Below, piece after piece: positions 5,492 to 6,526 of a stretch of 6,526 bases of DNA. This stretch comes from an archaeon (GTDB lineage Archaea > Nanobdellota > Nanobdellia > SCGC-AAA011-G17 > GW2011-AR17). The translations under genes and the position numbers were made by a program. The stretch spans positions 4,639 to 11,164 of the forward strand of contig JAHFJQ010000025.1 of assembly GCA_023245755.1 (NCBI GenBank). Direction: 5' to 3'. The notes under the pieces were generated by a model that was given only the letters and a program-made list of their open reading frames with translations, was not told where the DNA came from and did no database searches. Each line of letters opens with the position of its first letter. Within the stretch, counting starts at the first letter, position 1.

Positions 5492-5681
5492 TCTTTTTCG
5501 AATCAGAAATGAGTTTCCCATGTTCTTCAATCACCGGTACAGTTCCACCAGTAGAAGTAACTTCTTTTGGTTTATTCTCTCTTTGAACAAGCACAATCTC
5601 ATAAGCAATATCCTGTTCATCCATATACTCTTGAACAATATCACAAAAAGGACAATGTGTAAAACGATAAAGCTTGATCAT
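5448..5681 (-). CDS. glutaredoxin-like thioredoxin-fold protein
   Basis: This 77-residue thiol-disulfide protein begins with a strand (MIKLYRF) and carries the redox motif C10-P-F-C13. It then has a helix (DIVQEYMDEQD), a second strand, the cis-proline loop T47-V48-P49-V50 and a C-terminal SDSKKIIAYL segment typical of the glutaredoxin/GST N-terminal fold. This is the full length expected for a minimal glutaredoxin. CPFC rather than CPYC is common in archaeal and bacterial members and suits dithiol reduction of small molecules or proteins. Whether glutathione is the partner cannot be told from sequence. The ATG at 5681 is about 25-26 bp from a TATA box that lies on the stop codon of the HEPN-like gene. 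Its 3' end runs 44 bp into the convergent NFACT-R gene. Confidence 0.88.
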   Translation of the reverse strand: MIKLYRFTHCPFCDIVQEYMDEQDIAYEIVLVQRENKPKEVTSTGGTVPVIEEHGKLISDSKKIIAYLQSTHQVKRT

Positions 5682-5703
5682 TTGCTCAGAAAGAAAAAGA
5701 TTC

Positions 5704-5709
5704 TTTAAA
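5704..5709 (-). promoter_or_regulatory. TATA-like box for the glutaredoxin gene
   Basis: TTTAAA is centred about 25-26 bp from the ATG at 5681. It overlaps the TAA stop codon (5705-5707) of the HEPN-like gene, so coding end and promoter are superimposed. Confidence 0.5.
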
Positions 5710-6403
5710 AAAGTTTCTCTAAAGTATCCAAAGTAAAAAGAATGATTGCATTTGTATGTGCTTTTGAAGGCTTAAACACATCCTTTTTCTTATGCACAGA
5801 AGAAATGCGCACATTATTAATCAAATGAATTTGTTGCGTGAGTCCCGGATCTAACTTCACCCCTTTTTCAAGGAGTTTTGCAATAAGATTTCCTAGTCCT
5901 ATATCTGGATGTTTTTCAAGGATATCTACTCCTGTAGTCTGATAATATTTTCTATGCAAACCTACCTCAAGAAGTCTCCCACAAAGAATCATACAACTTC
6001 TGTAACATTTCGTATCATAACATTTACGTAATTCTTCCAGATCAGCAAGGACTTCCCCTTGCACATCTTCAGGGATACGAGTAATATTAAATTTCATATC
6101 CTCTTTTTCTTTAACTTCTCCAAGCAATTCATCCATACGAGAAAGAATAAGAAGCATAGTACGTATATCATTTGCTTTTTTCAGTGAATCATATAATAAG
6201 AACAGTTCTAACCTTCTTTCTTTTGTCTCTATTTCACCTACACTTGTCCAAAGTTGGTCTTCAAGACTTTTCAAGCTCGTTGCAATCTGTGCACTATAAG
6301 TACGTGTGCGAACTCCTTTTTCATCTTTATCTGCATAATAGGATCGTTTAATCAGTGTATCATGCAAACGATGGAGGGATTGCTTAATTTGTTTAATGCT
6401 CAT
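5705..6403 (-). CDS. DUF4145/HEPN-like helical protein
   Basis: This 232-residue, probably all-helical protein has two parts. Residues 1 to about 105 are charged and helical, with no family recognised. Residues about 109-232 resemble DUF4145-type HEPN domains: IPEDVQGEVLADLEELRKCY, then CYRSCMILCGRLLEVGLHRKY (133-153, the usual R-S-I---R-LE-- helix), and GLGNLIAKLLEKG at 169-181. After a helix, an R199-x4-H204 pair (RISSVH) fits the HEPN ribonuclease pattern R-x4-6-H, though the polar residue that usually follows the arginine is an isoleucine here. HEPN proteins include toxin-antitoxin and defence RNases as well as non-catalytic members. No antitoxin-like partner lies next to it, unless the truncated divergent gene is one. 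The role is unknown. The ATG at 6403 is about 27-28 bp from a TATA box shared with the gene starting at 6456. Confidence 0.75.
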   Translation of the reverse strand: MSIKQIKQSLHRLHDTLIKRSYYADKDEKGVRTRTYSAQIATSLKSLEDQLWTSVGEIETKERRLELFLLYDSLKKANDIRTMLLILSRMDELLGEVKEKEDMKFNITRIPEDVQGEVLADLEELRKCYDTKCYRSCMILCGRLLEVGLHRKYYQTTGVDILEKHPDIGLGNLIAKLLEKGVKLDPGLTQQIHLINNVRISSVHKKKDVFKPSKAHTNAIILFTLDTLEKLF

Positions 6404-6427
6404 AAAAACAGAAAGGACCTAAAACCT

Positions 6428-6433
6428 TTTAAA
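6428..6433. promoter_or_regulatory. palindromic TATA-like box, possibly bidirectional
   Basis: A single TTTAAA, reading the same on both strands, is centred about 27-28 bp from the minus-strand ATG at 6403 and about 25-26 bp from the plus-strand ATG at 6456. No second TATA-like element exists in the 52-bp intergenic region at suitable spacing. Flanks differ: TAAAACCT precedes it on the plus strand and CAATAATG on the minus strand, so the BRE may bias direction. Confidence 0.5.
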
Positions 6434-6455
6434 CATTATTGAGATCAAAAGGCCT

Positions 6456-6526
6456 ATGTCTTCATATGTAAGTATACGCGTAGGAAAAAAACTTCTTGCT
6501 AGAAAAGTGAGGGTATGTGACACCTC
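6456..6526 (+). CDS. start of an uncharacterised gene, truncated by the window end
   Basis: The reading frame opens at ATG 6456 and stays open for 23 codons to the edge (MSSYVSIRVG, then KKLLARKVRVCDT). Support is the TATA-like box about 25-26 bp upstream, the geometry used by the other genes, and the absence of any other feature here. The pattern of a basic strand followed by VRVCDT resembles the beginning of DUF192 proteins, but 23 residues are too few to assign a family. It diverges from the HEPN-like gene. Confidence 0.45.
   Translation, partial: MSSYVSIRVGKKLLARKVRVCDT

Noticed and set aside
1..6526. CRISPR arrays, tRNA genes, insertion sequences or long repeats
   Set aside because: No regularly spaced repeats, tRNA-like cloverleaf segments, transposase motifs or paired inverted ends were seen on either strand. 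Short poly-A and poly-T runs reflect composition.

Overview
The window looks like a piece of archaeal chromosome: low GC, tightly packed with small genes, and with almost no intergenic space (the longest gene-free stretches are about 70-80 bp). The archaeal call rests on a Taw1/TYW1-type wyosine-biosynthesis radical SAM enzyme, an NFACT-R protein of archaeal type, a DUF4346 protein, and a TATA-like box centred about 25-29 bp upstream of nearly every start codon, as expected for leaderless archaeal transcripts. Short genes, minimal domain architectures and single-gene promoters suggest a reduced-genome lineage such as DPANN/Woesearchaeota. That placement is inference and was not tested.

Layout, left to right. 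A small unknown plus-strand gene (72-314) converges on a block of four minus-strand genes. Read in transcription order from high to low coordinates, the block is: an orotate phosphoribosyltransferase-like enzyme (3858-3166), a stand-alone DUF4346 protein (3126-2752), an isopenicillin-N-synthase-like 2-oxoglutarate/Fe(II) oxygenase (2686-1502), and Taw1 (1468-317). Each has its own TATA-like element, so this is a directional cluster rather than a classic operon. A 77-bp divergent promoter region (3859-3935) separates it from a plus-strand block: a HEAT-repeat protein that looks like one half of deoxyhypusine hydroxylase (3936-4319), an unrecognised 129-residue protein (4356-4745), and a stand-alone NFACT-R protein (4745-5491) whose start codon overlaps the preceding stop. 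The plus block converges, with a 44-bp tail overlap, on a minus-strand glutaredoxin-like gene (5681-5448), which follows a DUF4145/HEPN-like gene (6403-5705). A further plus-strand gene begins at 6456 and runs off the window. It appears to share one palindromic TTTAAA box with the divergent HEPN-like gene.

Several genes touch the translation apparatus: Taw1 (tRNA-Phe position 37), the half-DOHH candidate (possible aIF5A hypusination) and NFACT-R (ribosome-associated quality control). The most notable points are the half-size DOHH-like protein with exactly conserved His-Glu spacing, the oxygenase beside Taw1, the NFACT-R protein lacking NFACT-N, and the uniform TATA-to-ATG geometry, including one apparently bidirectional TATA box. 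No tRNA, rRNA, CRISPR, insertion sequence or other mobile element was seen.
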